From Hyphococcus luteus (GTDB lineage Bacteria > Pseudomonadota > Alphaproteobacteria > Caulobacterales > Parvularculaceae): a DNA stretch of 64,000 nt. Of the stretch, positions 39,293 to 48,633 are shown in pieces. The first letter of the stretch is position 1; every line of letters starts with the position of its first letter. The stretch covers positions 930,001 through 994,000 of the forward strand of contig NZ_PJCH01000005.1 in the NCBI RefSeq assembly GCF_002943565.1, written 5' to 3'. Position numbers and translations under genes: made by a program. Below the pieces are notes generated by a model. It was not told the origin of the DNA. It saw only the letters and a program-made list of their open reading frames with translations, and did no database searches.

Positions 39293-39369
39293 GCCGCCTT
39301 AGCTCAGTAGGTTAGAGCGCTTGATTGTGGATCAAGAGGTCCCCCGTTCGAACCGGGGAGGCGGTACCA
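39293..39369 (+). tRNA. tRNA-His (anticodon GTG)
   Basis: All four arms fold. The acceptor GCCGCCT pairs with AGGCGGT, with a G-T first pair. The anticodon stem is CTTGA/TCAAG with anticodon GTG at 39327-39329. The T stem CCCCG/CGGGG has loop TTCGAAC. The genome encodes the 3' CCA. The discriminator base is A73 (39366), not the C73 usual in bacterial tRNA-His; A73 is known for the alphaproteobacterial tRNA-His/HisRS pair that has diverged from the normal G-1:C73 identity. Confidence 0.97.
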
Positions 39370-39583
39370 TCCAGGCGGCGGCGTTTCATCGCGCCGGCCC
39401 GCTTGAGAAAAGAAAATCCAGAAACTTTTCAAGGGCTTGACCCGTTTCAGCGCGGGGCGTATGGCGGCGCGGCTGAGCGCCCGGCGCGGACGCCGCCGGC
39501 GCTTTAACAAATCCTTTCGCAAAAGCCGCCAATATCGCGCCCTCATGTGTTAGCTCTCGTAAAACCCTGGCCCGTCAAACCCC

Positions 39584-40804
39584 ATGCGAATTGCCTTCCT
39601 GACGCCTCTCTGGCCCGTTTCTCTGGCGCAAAACGGCATTGCGACCTATGTCGATGCAATGCGCCGCGCGCTTGAGGCTGAGGGCCATGAATGCGTCGTC
39701 CTGGCGATGCGGCCGCTGGAAGAGCTTCGCGATCCGGGCGTTTTTGCCGTGCCCAAGCCGGCGCGCGGTTTCGTCGACAAGCAATTGAGCCGCATCAAGG
39801 GCGCACTCGACAGCCGTTTTTTCGATTACGGCTATGCGCAAGCTCGAGTGGCCCACGCGCTCGCCGAGCTCCATCGCCAGAAGCCGATCGATATTCTCGA
39901 AACGGAAGAGAGTTTCGGCATCCCTCTGGCTGCGGTCGGCGCTACCTCGGCATCGGTCGTCATCCGCTCCCACGGACCGCATTTCCTGGTCAAGCAGCCG
40001 CCGCATGACAGCCGCGACGCCAGGCGCATCCAGGAGGAGGGGCAGGCTTACGCCGCCGTCGACGCCGCTTCTTTTCCTTCAAAAGCGCTGCGCGACGCGG
40101 TGGCGGCGCGTTACGGGCTGACCTTTCAGGCGAGCGCCGCTTTTCCCAATCCCGTGGATATTCCGCCTTCGGGCGAGACCTGGACCCTTGACGGCTGCGA
40201 GCGCAACAAAATCCTGTTTGTCGGGCGCTTTGACTCGCTGAAGGGCGGCGATCTTGCGTTGAAAGCGTTCGATGCGTTGCTTGCGCGTTTTCCCGATGCG
40301 CGCCTCACCTTGGCCGGCGCCGATCACGGCGTCGCCGGGCCGGACGGGGCGCCGCAGAATTTTGCAGACTTTGCGCGGGCGAACCTGTCGGAAAAAGCGC
40401 GCTCGCAAATCGAGTTTCTTGGGCGCGTGCCGCATGAAGAAATCCCGGCCCTGCGCCGCAAGGCGCTCGTCAGCCTGTCCGCATCCTTGTTTGAAACGTT
40501 TTCCTATGCCGTTGCCGAGGCTTTGGCGCTGGGCGCGCCGGTCGTCACCAGCGCAACGGCGAGCCTTACGGAATACCTGACCCATGATGAAGAGGCGCTG
40601 TTCGCCCCGCCCGGCGATGCGGACGGATTGCGTGTGCAGCTTGAGCGCTGTCTCGCAGAGCCGGAATTCGCCGCCCGCATCGGCGCGGCCGGGCGGCGGA
40701 CGGCGGAACGCATGTTCGCGCCGGCGGCTGTCGCCGCCGGTGCTCTCGATTTTTATCAGCATGTTCTTGAGACGGCGCAACGCCGGAAGAGGGCGCGCGC
40801 ATGA
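39584..40804 (+). CDS. Glycosyltransferase family 4
   Basis: The 406-residue protein has a GT-B fold: N-terminal MRIAFLTPLWPVSLAQNGIA with Gly-rich donor-side loops, then the GT4 signature in the second half (KILFVGRFDSLKGGDLALKA, LSEKARSQIEFLGRVPHEEI, and VSLSASLFETFSYAVAEAL with the catalytic E-x7-E). It would transfer a sugar from an NDP or GDP donor to a lipid-linked glycan in the cytoplasm. It overlaps the next gene by 4 bases (ATGA) and starts a run of cell-surface glycan genes. Confidence 0.91.
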   Translation: MRIAFLTPLWPVSLAQNGIATYVDAMRRALEAEGHECVVLAMRPLEELRDPGVFAVPKPARGFVDKQLSRIKGALDSRFFDYGYAQARVAHALAELHRQKPIDILETEESFGIPLAAVGATSASVVIRSHGPHFLVKQPPHDSRDARRIQEEGQAYAAVDAASFPSKALRDAVAARYGLTFQASAAFPNPVDIPPSGETWTLDGCERNKILFVGRFDSLKGGDLALKAFDALLARFPDARLTLAGADHGVAGPDGAPQNFADFARANLSEKARSQIEFLGRVPHEEIPALRRKALVSLSASLFETFSYAVAEALALGAPVVTSATASLTEYLTHDEEALFAPPGDADGLRVQLERCLAEPEFAARIGAAGRRTAERMFAPAAVAAGALDFYQHVLETAQRRKRARA

Positions 40805-42393
40805 GCTTCACCATCGTCGCCGTCATATTCACGGGGATCGCTGCTTCCTTCGCGTTGATTATGGCGAACCGGGAAGACCGCGGCATGACCGCCGCCATCG
40901 GCGCCGTTTGGGTGATCGCGGCCGCGATTGCGTTTAACCTGCCGGAGCGGTCATTGATTTTCGTCGCGCTTGGGTTTGTGCTTGCGATTGCGGGCGCCGC
41001 AAGCCCGCGCGGCGCCGTTATCCTTTATCTCGGCGTCCTGGCGGCGCTTCCCGTCAGCATGACATACAAGGTTCCGTTTCCGGGACTGAATTTTCTTATC
41101 TCGCTTGATCACATAAGGCTTGCGACGCTCGTTCTGCTCGGTCCGGTCTTTGTGCGGGCGATGTTCGAAAAGGCGCCGCGTGAGAATAGAAACATAGAGC
41201 GCCTCTTGTTGTTTTTCACCCTGCTGACCGGGGTGATGTCGATACGCGACCTTCCCTTTACCAGCATGATGCGAATGGTCACCTACCAATTCCTCCTGAT
41301 TTACATGCCTTTTGTTGCTGTCAGCCGCACGCTGAAAACGAAAGAAGACATGAACCATGCGCTGTCGGCATTGTTTGCATCTTTCCTTATAATGGCCATG
41401 ATTGGCGCGATCAGCGCGCTGCGGTCGTGGAATTATTATGCGGCGCTCGCCGATTATGGCAGCGGCAAGGATTATTTCGATTACAGGAACGGATTTCTCC
41501 GCGTTGGCGCGACGATGATGCCGGCATTGCTCGCCTTCACATGCGCCGGAGGGTTCTTGCTGGCGCTGCGCGCGCGCGCCCGGAAATTGATGCCGGCGCC
41601 TTTCTTTTTTGGCGCCGCCGCTATTTTCGCCTTCACTGCTTTCGCCACAGGCGCGCGCGGCGGCTGGCTTGCTGCTATTTTATGCGTTGTTACGTATTTC
41701 GTTTTCCTTCACGGCGGCGCCGTCATGCGCAAGCTTTATTACGCCACAGGCGTTATTATGATTCTGGCCGGTTTCTTCCTGATCTTCAGCGGAAGCAGCC
41801 TCTTGAATGACGAATACGGCACGTTCAGTTACAGGGCCGAGCTGATCCGCACCAGCGTGGAGCAGGTTAAGGTTCGTCCTCTTTTCGGGTCGAGCGCTAT
41901 TTATGAATTGCCGAGTTTTCAGCATTTGCGACAGGGCGAAGGCATTATCGATCTGGTGAACGGATATGTCTTTATCGTTCTTTTCTATGGACTTGTGGGA
42001 CTTGGCGTCTTTCTGGGAGTGAATTACCTGGCGATGAAGCGCGGGCTGAAGGAGCTAAGCCTGATGCCTGAAATGCGCGTTGCCGATCCTGTGCAACAGG
42101 ACTTGCGGCGGGGACAGGCTTTTCTGCTCGCGCTGCAAGTCAGTTACCTGGCGCTTATCGCCACGATCAGCTTGGTCAACCAGCTTCCGAATTACGGTTA
42201 TCTCATTCTGGCTCTTGTTGTCGCGCATGCGAATATGGCCTCCGCAGAGCGAAACGCTGCCGGACTGTCAAAGAGCGGCGCCGGTGAAGCGCCCCCGCTT
42301 GAGCCAGGCGAGTCAAATATAAAAGCGCCGCCGCTGCGCGATGCAGAGGCCAAGCCGGTTCCCTATGGAGCGAGATTTGTTCGCCGTTTCTAG
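40801..42393 (+). CDS. O-antigen ligase/polymerase-like membrane protein
   Basis: The 530-residue protein has about twelve hydrophobic helices and a large periplasmic loop around residues 330-380. The FATGARGGWLAAILCVVTYF segment resembles the RG(G/S) element of the Wzy_C/O-antigen ligase superfamily. Similarity of this family is weak at sequence level, so it may be a Wzy polymerase, a WaaL ligase or an exopolysaccharide protein. Position between a glycosyltransferase and a Wzx-like flippase favours polymerase or ligase. Overlaps with the preceding gene (4 bases) and the following one (29 bases) suggest one operon. Confidence 0.78.
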   Translation: MSFTIVAVIFTGIAASFALIMANREDRGMTAAIGAVWVIAAAIAFNLPERSLIFVALGFVLAIAGAASPRGAVILYLGVLAALPVSMTYKVPFPGLNFLISLDHIRLATLVLLGPVFVRAMFEKAPRENRNIERLLLFFTLLTGVMSIRDLPFTSMMRMVTYQFLLIYMPFVAVSRTLKTKEDMNHALSALFASFLIMAMIGAISALRSWNYYAALADYGSGKDYFDYRNGFLRVGATMMPALLAFTCAGGFLLALRARARKLMPAPFFFGAAAIFAFTAFATGARGGWLAAILCVVTYFVFLHGGAVMRKLYYATGVIMILAGFFLIFSGSSLLNDEYGTFSYRAELIRTSVEQVKVRPLFGSSAIYELPSFQHLRQGEGIIDLVNGYVFIVLFYGLVGLGVFLGVNYLAMKRGLKELSLMPEMRVADPVQQDLRRGQAFLLALQVSYLALIATISLVNQLPNYGYLILALVVAHANMASAERNAAGLSKSGAGEAPPLEPGESNIKAPPLRDAEAKPVPYGARFVRRF

Positions 42394-43750
42394 TTTTCGC
42401 ACATTCGCCGCCCGCATCCGGCCGGCGCTTGGGGACGGGTCGCAAGTCTTGATTGCGTCGCACGTAACGCGCATGGCGCTGCGCGTCGGCAGCAGCCTCA
42501 TCGTGACGCGCCTGCTTGCGCCCGAGGCCTATGGCGTCATCGGCATCGTCAATTCCATCGCTTACATCTTGGGCATGGTCTCGGATATGGGGCTGCGCTC
42601 CTATGTGATTCGGCACGAAAACGGCGGCGACGAAGCTATGCAGACGGTCTGGACCGTTCGCCTGATCCGCAATTCGATTCTTTTTGCGATCATGTTTTTC
42701 GGCGCCGGAATTTTTGCCGATCTTTATAATTCACCGGAGGTTACGCTTGCGATCCGTGTTTGCGCATTCCCCTTTCTTCTGGATGGTTTGTGCAGCCTTT
42801 CCATCAATCTTACCGAACGCAATCGCGGCGTTATCAGGCTGACGGCGATCGACTTTGCAAAATTCCTCACTATGATGCTCACCACCATCGTGGCGGCGTA
42901 TTTCCTGCGCACTTACTGGGCGATTGTCATCGCCATGTTGGTCAGCTCCGTCTTTGTCCTTATCGCCAGCTATACTCTGCTGAAAGGGCCGCCTATACGG
43001 TTCCGGCTCGATCCGGAGCATGTGCGCGATTTGTGGAAGTTCTGGCGGATTATCATTCCCGCCAGCATGATCACGATTTTGATGACCCAGGCGAACACCG
43101 TCGTCATGGCCCGGTATTTTCCCATCGCCGAGCTCGGAAAATTCACGATCGCCTCAACGCTCGCCATGGCGGCGGGGGGGCTGATCAGCGAATATGTCAT
43201 ACGGGTTTTCATGCCGCGGTTTGCCGCGGCTAATCGCGAAAACCCGGAAACCGCCAAAGACGTCTATTACGACGCCAAACGGAACATCGTCCTGCTTTTG
43301 GCCTTCGGCGTTGGCGGCCTTCTTGGCGGTGGGGAATTGCTGGTGCGCATTCTCTATAATGACCAATATCTCGGAGCGGGACTTTATCTCTCGCTTTTGT
43401 GCCTCCGGCTGCTCGGACAGCTTTACGGCGAGCCAGTGCAACAGGCGGTGGTGACGAAAGGGTTTGTCAGGGTCGCTCTCCACGCCAATATGATCCGTCT
43501 TTGCTGGATCATGCTTGCGGGGTTCGCTGCTTATATCCTGGCGGGGCCGCTGGCGCTGGTCGCCGCCTTGTGTCTCGCGGAACTCTCGGCGGTTCCTTAT
43601 CTGCTCTGGCAGTTGAAGCGCTTCGGTCTCCTGCGCCTCAAGGAGGAGACGTTCATTCTGGGGGCCGCCGCTGCAGGGGCGGCGATCGGATTCGCCTGCT
43701 ACGCCGGCGTCGAAGCGCTGATCGCCGCCGGGATCATCCCAAATTTCTAG
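42365..43750 (+). CDS. Wzx-like polysaccharide flippase
   Basis: The 461-residue protein has twelve or more helices and the MOP/MVF pattern of Wzx/RfbX proteins: VTRLLAPEAYGVIGIVNSIA near the start and GKFTIASTLAMAAGGLISEY in the middle. It would move lipid-linked oligosaccharide units across the inner membrane. The ATG at 42365 overlaps the polymerase/ligase gene by 29 bases. After its stop there are 286 bases, with an AT-rich stretch near 43850-43990, before the type I secretion genes. Confidence 0.88.
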   Translation: MERDLFAVSSFRTFAARIRPALGDGSQVLIASHVTRMALRVGSSLIVTRLLAPEAYGVIGIVNSIAYILGMVSDMGLRSYVIRHENGGDEAMQTVWTVRLIRNSILFAIMFFGAGIFADLYNSPEVTLAIRVCAFPFLLDGLCSLSINLTERNRGVIRLTAIDFAKFLTMMLTTIVAAYFLRTYWAIVIAMLVSSVFVLIASYTLLKGPPIRFRLDPEHVRDLWKFWRIIIPASMITILMTQANTVVMARYFPIAELGKFTIASTLAMAAGGLISEYVIRVFMPRFAAANRENPETAKDVYYDAKRNIVLLLAFGVGGLLGGGELLVRILYNDQYLGAGLYLSLLCLRLLGQLYGEPVQQAVVTKGFVRVALHANMIRLCWIMLAGFAAYILAGPLALVAALCLAELSAVPYLLWQLKRFGLLRLKEETFILGAAAAGAAIGFACYAGVEALIAAGIIPNF

Positions 43751-44036
43751 GGCGCGGCGGCGCTGATTCGTTTCGGAAGCGAAGAAATGCCGATTTTTCG
43801 GGGTTTTCCGCCTGCAGAGCCTCTTCCCGGCCTTGGGAAATTGCCTAAAAACTATTTAAATCCTGAGGCTTGGAATTTTAAGAAACTTTCATTTCCCATC
43901 ATATCTTCGCTCGTGCAGAAAAACCGCCGGTTAAGCCTTTCTCAGTGATCTCGCCCTATTTCAGGTTTTAGTTAACCTTAACGCGATCGCTGTCTTTTCC
44001 GGGGGAGCGGTTGACGTAAAGTCGCGGGTGCGTTCG

Positions 44037-45533
44037 ATGTTCAGGCTTCAGGCGATCTTGTTGAGTGGCGCTGCGTTCTGGGCGGCCGCCGCCCCGACCG
44101 CCGCGGCGACGCCTGCAGATCCGAAATATTACGGCTCCCTCTATCCCGAAGACATGGTCGAGCCGGTGAACGAGGAAGTTTCCCGGCAGGCGCCCGTCCG
44201 GCGCCGGGACGCCGACCAGAGTCTCGTCAAGGCGCTCGGCGCGGCGGGGTATCTTGTGTCGACGCGATATGCGCCGGCGGATTTCGCCGCCGCCATCAAG
44301 CGCGCCATCGGCCGTCAGCCGGCCTATCATGCGCAGGCGAGCAATCTCGACGAAGCAAGCGCGCTTCGCCGCCAGGCGCGCTCCAGCCTTTATCCGCAGC
44401 TGTCCGCGCAGTTTCGCGGCGATTACGCCGTCTCGCGCAGTTTCGATGCGAATACGAACAATGTCGTTGAATCGCTGCGCCCGCGAGAACAGTTCACCGC
44501 CGGTGTTTCCGCTTCTCAGCTCATCTTCGACGGCGGCGCTGCGATCAACCGCATTCGCAGCGCCCGCGCCACCAGCGCCGAATATAAAAATGCGCTCAGC
44601 ACACAGATCAATGACCTCGCCATGGCGGTCTTGACCGCCTATTACGATGTCGCCGCCCATCAGGCGCTGACCGCGTTCAGCAAGAGCTTCATCAGCCGCC
44701 AGGAAAAAATCCTTGAAGACGTGAAAGAGCGCGAGCGGCTGGGCGCCGGATCGAAGGCGGACATCACCCGCGCCAGGGCGCGTCTCGCCGCCGCCCGCGC
44801 GCGCCTTGCCGAGATCCGCGAAAGCATGCGCCTTGCCGAAATCCGGTATGAGGAGTTTTTCGGCGAAGCCCCGGAACAGCTGCGCCGCCCGGCGATTGCG
44901 GAGCCGGCGCTGTCAAACCGCAATGAAAGCGTGGCCGAGGCCCTCGAGAGCAACCCGGAAGTCGCCGCGGCCGAGGCCCGCGCCGATGCGCGCAAGGCGG
45001 ATTTCAAGGCGGCGCGCGCCGCGCGCCTGCCTGAGGTGCGCCTCTCGGTTGATGCGGTGAAATACGATGTTTTCCAAACCGGCGATGATTTCGACGTGCG
45101 GGCCGGCGTCACCGTCAATTACGATATTTTCGGCGGCGGCGCCCGCGCTGCGGACATCGCCATCGCCCGCTCGCGCGCCAAACGCGAACGCTTCAACGAA
45201 GAACAAAAGCGCCAGGACGTGGCGCGCGAAGCGGCCATGGCCTTCGAGCGGGTGCGCGGCGCCGACGAGCGCCTCGCCGCGCTTGGTGAAGCGCTTGTCG
45301 CGCATGACATTACGCGCGAGCTTGTGCTCGAACGGTACAAATATTCCAGAGGCGATCTCATCGACGTTCTGCAGGCGGAAAGCGATTATTTCGAGGCGGG
45401 CGTCGATTATGTCATTGCGCTCTCGAGCAGCGACATGGCCGGCTACGCCCTGATGGAGCAGACCGGCGACCTCATCGGCCTGTTCTCGCCGCAGACCGAG
45501 TATGGGGACGAGCGATTGGGAGCGGCGCAATGA
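44037..45533 (+). CDS. TolC-like outer-membrane channel of type I secretion
   Basis: The 498-residue protein has a signal peptide (MFRLQAILLSGAAFWAAAAP) and two halves of long coiled-coil helices with the TolC repeat: PAYHAQASNLDEASALRRQA in half one and SNPEVAAAEARADARKADFK in half two. It forms a trimeric duct through the outer membrane and periplasm. It overlaps the ABC exporter start by 4 bases. A GTG at 44028 is an alternative start. About 55 bases upstream lies TTTA-N7-TTAAC, a near match to a CtrA site. It might also serve the RND pump at 6-10 kb. Confidence 0.9.
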   Translation: MFRLQAILLSGAAFWAAAAPTAAATPADPKYYGSLYPEDMVEPVNEEVSRQAPVRRRDADQSLVKALGAAGYLVSTRYAPADFAAAIKRAIGRQPAYHAQASNLDEASALRRQARSSLYPQLSAQFRGDYAVSRSFDANTNNVVESLRPREQFTAGVSASQLIFDGGAAINRIRSARATSAEYKNALSTQINDLAMAVLTAYYDVAAHQALTAFSKSFISRQEKILEDVKERERLGAGSKADITRARARLAAARARLAEIRESMRLAEIRYEEFFGEAPEQLRRPAIAEPALSNRNESVAEALESNPEVAAAEARADARKADFKAARAARLPEVRLSVDAVKYDVFQTGDDFDVRAGVTVNYDIFGGGARAADIAIARSRAKRERFNEEQKRQDVAREAAMAFERVRGADERLAALGEALVAHDITRELVLERYKYSRGDLIDVLQAESDYFEAGVDYVIALSSSDMAGYALMEQTGDLIGLFSPQTEYGDERLGAAQ

Positions 45534-47314
45534 AAAAACCGTCCTTCCTGAAAGATCTCGCGCCGACCTCGCACTGGCTTTTCGGGCCGCTGCGCGATAA
45601 TGCGAAAATCTACGGCCAGACCATTCTGGCGGCGACCATCGTCAATCTGCTTGGCCTCGTCTCGTCATTCTTCATCATGACGGTCTATGACCGCGTTCTG
45701 CCGAACCAGGCGATTGAATCGCTGATCGCGCTCACCATCGGCGTCATCCTCGCGCATGTTTTCGATTTCCTCTTAAAGTCCCTGCGCGGCTATTTCATCG
45801 ACATCGCCGGCCAGCGGCTCGACGCGACCGTGGGCGCCAGCGTTTTCGACAATTTGATGGCGATGCGGCTCGATGCGCGCCGCGGCGCCACCGGCCAGAT
45901 CGCCGGTCTCGTCAAGGAATTCGACAATCTCAGGGATTTCTTCTCTTCCGCGACCCTCGTCGCGATCGTCGATCTTCCTTTCATATTCCTTTTCATCGGC
46001 GCCATCGCCCTCGTTGGCGGGCCCATCGCGCTGGTGCCGCTCATCGGCGTTCTCGGCGCGATCATTTCCGGTGTCCTCATCCAGCCGCTGATCATGAAAC
46101 GCACGCAAGAGGCGATGGCGGAAGGCCATCACAAGAATGCGGTGCTGATCGAAACCCTGGGCGGGCTCGAGACGATCAAGTCGGTGAAGGCCGAAGGGCT
46201 GATGCGCGCGCGCTGGCGTTCGGGCGTTGCGCGCCACGCCAAGATTTCCGCCATCGGCCGTTTCCTGAACCAGTTTGCGGTCAACGCCTCCGGTTTCGCC
46301 CAGCAGGCGAGCCAGGTCGGCGTGGTCGTCATCGGGGTTTTTCTTGTCGCCGGTCAGGAGATCACCACCGGCGCGCTCATCGCCAGCGTGATCCTCACCG
46401 GGCGCGCCATGGCCCCGCTCGGCCAGGTGGCGTCGCTGTTGAGCCGCGTCAGCGGCGCCATGGCCTCCTACAAGTCGCTCAACCATCTGATGACGTCGCA
46501 GAGCGAGACCGAAGCGGGCCGCGAATATCTCGCCCGGCCGGAGCTTAAAGGCAAAATCGAATTCCGCGACGTCAATTTCACGTATCCGGGAACGACCACA
46601 AAGGCGCTCGACGAAATCTCGTTCACGATTGAACCCGGAGAGCGCGTCGCCATTCTCGGCAAGAACGGGTCCGGCAAGAGCACGATCGTGCGCCAGATCA
46701 CCGGCGTTTATCAGCCGACGGAAGGCTCCGTCCTCGTAGACGACACCGATGTGCGCCAGCTTCGTCCTGCGGATCTGCGCGCCAATATCGGCGCCGTGTT
46801 GCAGGACGTCTGCCTCTTCTCCGGCTCGATCCGCGAGAACATCGCCCTCGGCCTTGAAGGCGTGTCCGACGAAGACATTCTCGAAGCCGCGAGCATCGCC
46901 GGCGTTCATGAATTCGTGGGCGCCACGGCGGGCGGCTACGACCAGCGGCTCGCCGAACGCGGCGAGGGCCTTTCCGGCGGCCAGCGCCAGGCCATCGCGC
47001 TCGCCCGCGCGCTTGCGCCGAAACCGTCGATCCTGCTCATGGACGAGCCTTCAAGCTCCCTCGACGCGCAGGCCGAAGCCGCGCTCATCTCGCGGCTCGA
47101 AAAAGCCACGCAAGGCAAGACGCTGCTCGTCGTCACCCACCGCATGTCCATGGTCCGGCTTGTCGACCGCATCATCGTGCTGGACAAAGGGCGCATTCTT
47201 GTGGACGGGCCGCGCGACACGGTGATGCGCGCCATGGCTTCGGCGCGTGAATTGAAGACGCGCCGCATCGGCAATCCGAAGCTTGTTCCGTCTTCCGACA
47301 CGAGGGCCGCTTAA
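45530..47314 (+). CDS. Type I secretion ABC permease/ATPase (RsaD/PrtD-like, no C39 peptidase)
   Basis: The 594-residue fusion has an N-terminal six-helix membrane domain starting with TILAATIVNLLGLVSSFFIM, and an ATPase domain with Walker A ILGKNGSGKST, Q-loop, signature LSGGQRQAIALARALAPKPS, Walker B ILLMDEPSSSLD and H-loop VTHRMSM. The C39 peptidase-like domain of HlyB is absent, as in PrtD- and RsaD-type exporters that move RTX proteins with uncleaved C-terminal signals. Neighbours are TolC- and HlyD-type genes in the order expected. No substrate gene lies nearby. Confidence 0.94.
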   Translation: MKKPSFLKDLAPTSHWLFGPLRDNAKIYGQTILAATIVNLLGLVSSFFIMTVYDRVLPNQAIESLIALTIGVILAHVFDFLLKSLRGYFIDIAGQRLDATVGASVFDNLMAMRLDARRGATGQIAGLVKEFDNLRDFFSSATLVAIVDLPFIFLFIGAIALVGGPIALVPLIGVLGAIISGVLIQPLIMKRTQEAMAEGHHKNAVLIETLGGLETIKSVKAEGLMRARWRSGVARHAKISAIGRFLNQFAVNASGFAQQASQVGVVVIGVFLVAGQEITTGALIASVILTGRAMAPLGQVASLLSRVSGAMASYKSLNHLMTSQSETEAGREYLARPELKGKIEFRDVNFTYPGTTTKALDEISFTIEPGERVAILGKNGSGKSTIVRQITGVYQPTEGSVLVDDTDVRQLRPADLRANIGAVLQDVCLFSGSIRENIALGLEGVSDEDILEAASIAGVHEFVGATAGGYDQRLAERGEGLSGGQRQAIALARALAPKPSILLMDEPSSSLDAQAEAALISRLEKATQGKTLLVVTHRMSMVRLVDRIIVLDKGRILVDGPRDTVMRAMASARELKTRRIGNPKLVPSSDTRAA

Positions 47315-47317
47315 GTC

Positions 47318-48631
47318 ATGACCGGACGCGAGATGGCCCCCATCGATGTCGACGACGAGATGCCGATCGAACCGGCCAAGGCGGCGCAATATCTCCTTTA
47401 TCTCATTGCGGCCTTCGTCATTGTGACGCTGACCTGGGCTTCGCTCGCCAAGCTCGACCGCGTGACGCGGGGGCAGGGCTGGGTCGTCACCTCGAACCAG
47501 TTGCAAGAGCTGCAATATCTCGAGGGCGGGATCGTCGAAGATATCCTGGTCTCCGCAGGCGACAAGGTTGAGGCGGGCGACATCCTCGTCAAACTCGACC
47601 CGACGCAGATGAACGTCAAATTCGCGCAGGGCCAGGACGGTTATAACGCCCTTTCGGCGAAGATCGCGCGGCTCGAAGCCGAAGCGGCCATGGAGCCGCT
47701 CGAATTTCCCGAAGCGCTCGTCAAGGCGGCGCCCCAGGCCGTCGCGAATGAGCGCCAGCTTTACGAGGCGCGGGCGGCCGAGCTCGACGCGTCGCTGGAG
47801 ATCGAAGAGAAAAAACTCGACCAGCGCAAACGCGCGCTCGAGGACGCCCGCGTGTCATATGAGACCGCCAAGGAAGCGGCGGCCCTCGCGGCGGAAGAGC
47901 ACAAGATCATGGAAACGCTCGTCGGCAAGGGCATTGAGCCGCAGGTCGAGTTGTTGCGCGCCCGCCAGCGCGATGCGTCCGCGCGGGGCGAAATGCAGCG
48001 CGCGGAAATCGCCGTCAGGCGCATCCAGCTTGAGATCGGCGAGGCGGAAGGCGAGGTCCAGCGCATCCGCAAGACCTTCGCCGCAAAGGCGGCGGACGAG
48101 CTTAATGAGACCAAGGGCGATCTTGAAGACCTGAAAGGCGAATTGCCGGCGCTTCGGGACAAGGTGGCGCGCACCGATGTGCGCGCGCCGGTCGCGGGCG
48201 TCGTCAACCGGGTTCTCGTTTCCACTATCGGCGGCGTCGTTTCGCCCGGCGAAACCATTGTCGAGTTGGTGCCGAGCGAGGACACGCTGCTCGTCGAGGC
48301 GAAGATCAAGCCTTCCGATATCGGCTTTCTGCATATCGGACAGGAGGCGCGGGTTTCGATCAGCGCTTATGATTCTTCCGTTTACGGGCAGCTCGACGGG
48401 GTCATCGAAAATATCAGCCCCGACGCCATCGAGGACGAAAAAACCGGCGAACGGTTTTACAATATCACTGTGCGGACCACGGCGGAAAAAATCAAAAGCA
48501 ATCGCGGCGATCTGCAGATATTGCCCGGCATGGCGGCCGAAGTGGCGGTGCTGAACGGCAAGCGGTCGGTGCTCGCTTATATCGTCAAGCCGATGAATGT
48601 GGTTTCCCAAAAGGCCCTGCGGGACAAGTAA
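47318..48631 (+). CDS. HlyD family type I secretion periplasmic adaptor
   Basis: The 437-residue protein has one N-terminal helix (YLLYLIAAFVIVTLTWASLA), a lipoyl-like half (GIVEDILVSAGDKVEAGDIL), a long coiled-coil hairpin, and the second lipoyl half (VRAPVAGVVNRVLVSTIGGV), then a C-terminal beta barrel. It links the ABC exporter to the outer-membrane channel. Its length equals the Caulobacter RsaE class. It follows the ABC gene by 3 bases. The final residues overlap nothing; a convergent glycosyltransferase gene ends 2 bases later. Confidence 0.94.
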   Translation: MTGREMAPIDVDDEMPIEPAKAAQYLLYLIAAFVIVTLTWASLAKLDRVTRGQGWVVTSNQLQELQYLEGGIVEDILVSAGDKVEAGDILVKLDPTQMNVKFAQGQDGYNALSAKIARLEAEAAMEPLEFPEALVKAAPQAVANERQLYEARAAELDASLEIEEKKLDQRKRALEDARVSYETAKEAAALAAEEHKIMETLVGKGIEPQVELLRARQRDASARGEMQRAEIAVRRIQLEIGEAEGEVQRIRKTFAAKAADELNETKGDLEDLKGELPALRDKVARTDVRAPVAGVVNRVLVSTIGGVVSPGETIVELVPSEDTLLVEAKIKPSDIGFLHIGQEARVSISAYDSSVYGQLDGVIENISPDAIEDEKTGERFYNITVRTTAEKIKSNRGDLQILPGMAAEVAVLNGKRSVLAYIVKPMNVVSQKALRDK

Positions 48632-48633
48632 GC

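Noticed and set aside
43967-43982. TTTA-GTTAACC-TTAAC upstream of the TolC gene as a CtrA site
   Set aside because: Only one half-site is perfect and the other has a mismatch; such near matches are expected by chance.
45773-46909. A 378-residue minus-strand open frame
   Set aside because: Antisense to the ABC exporter; no motif.
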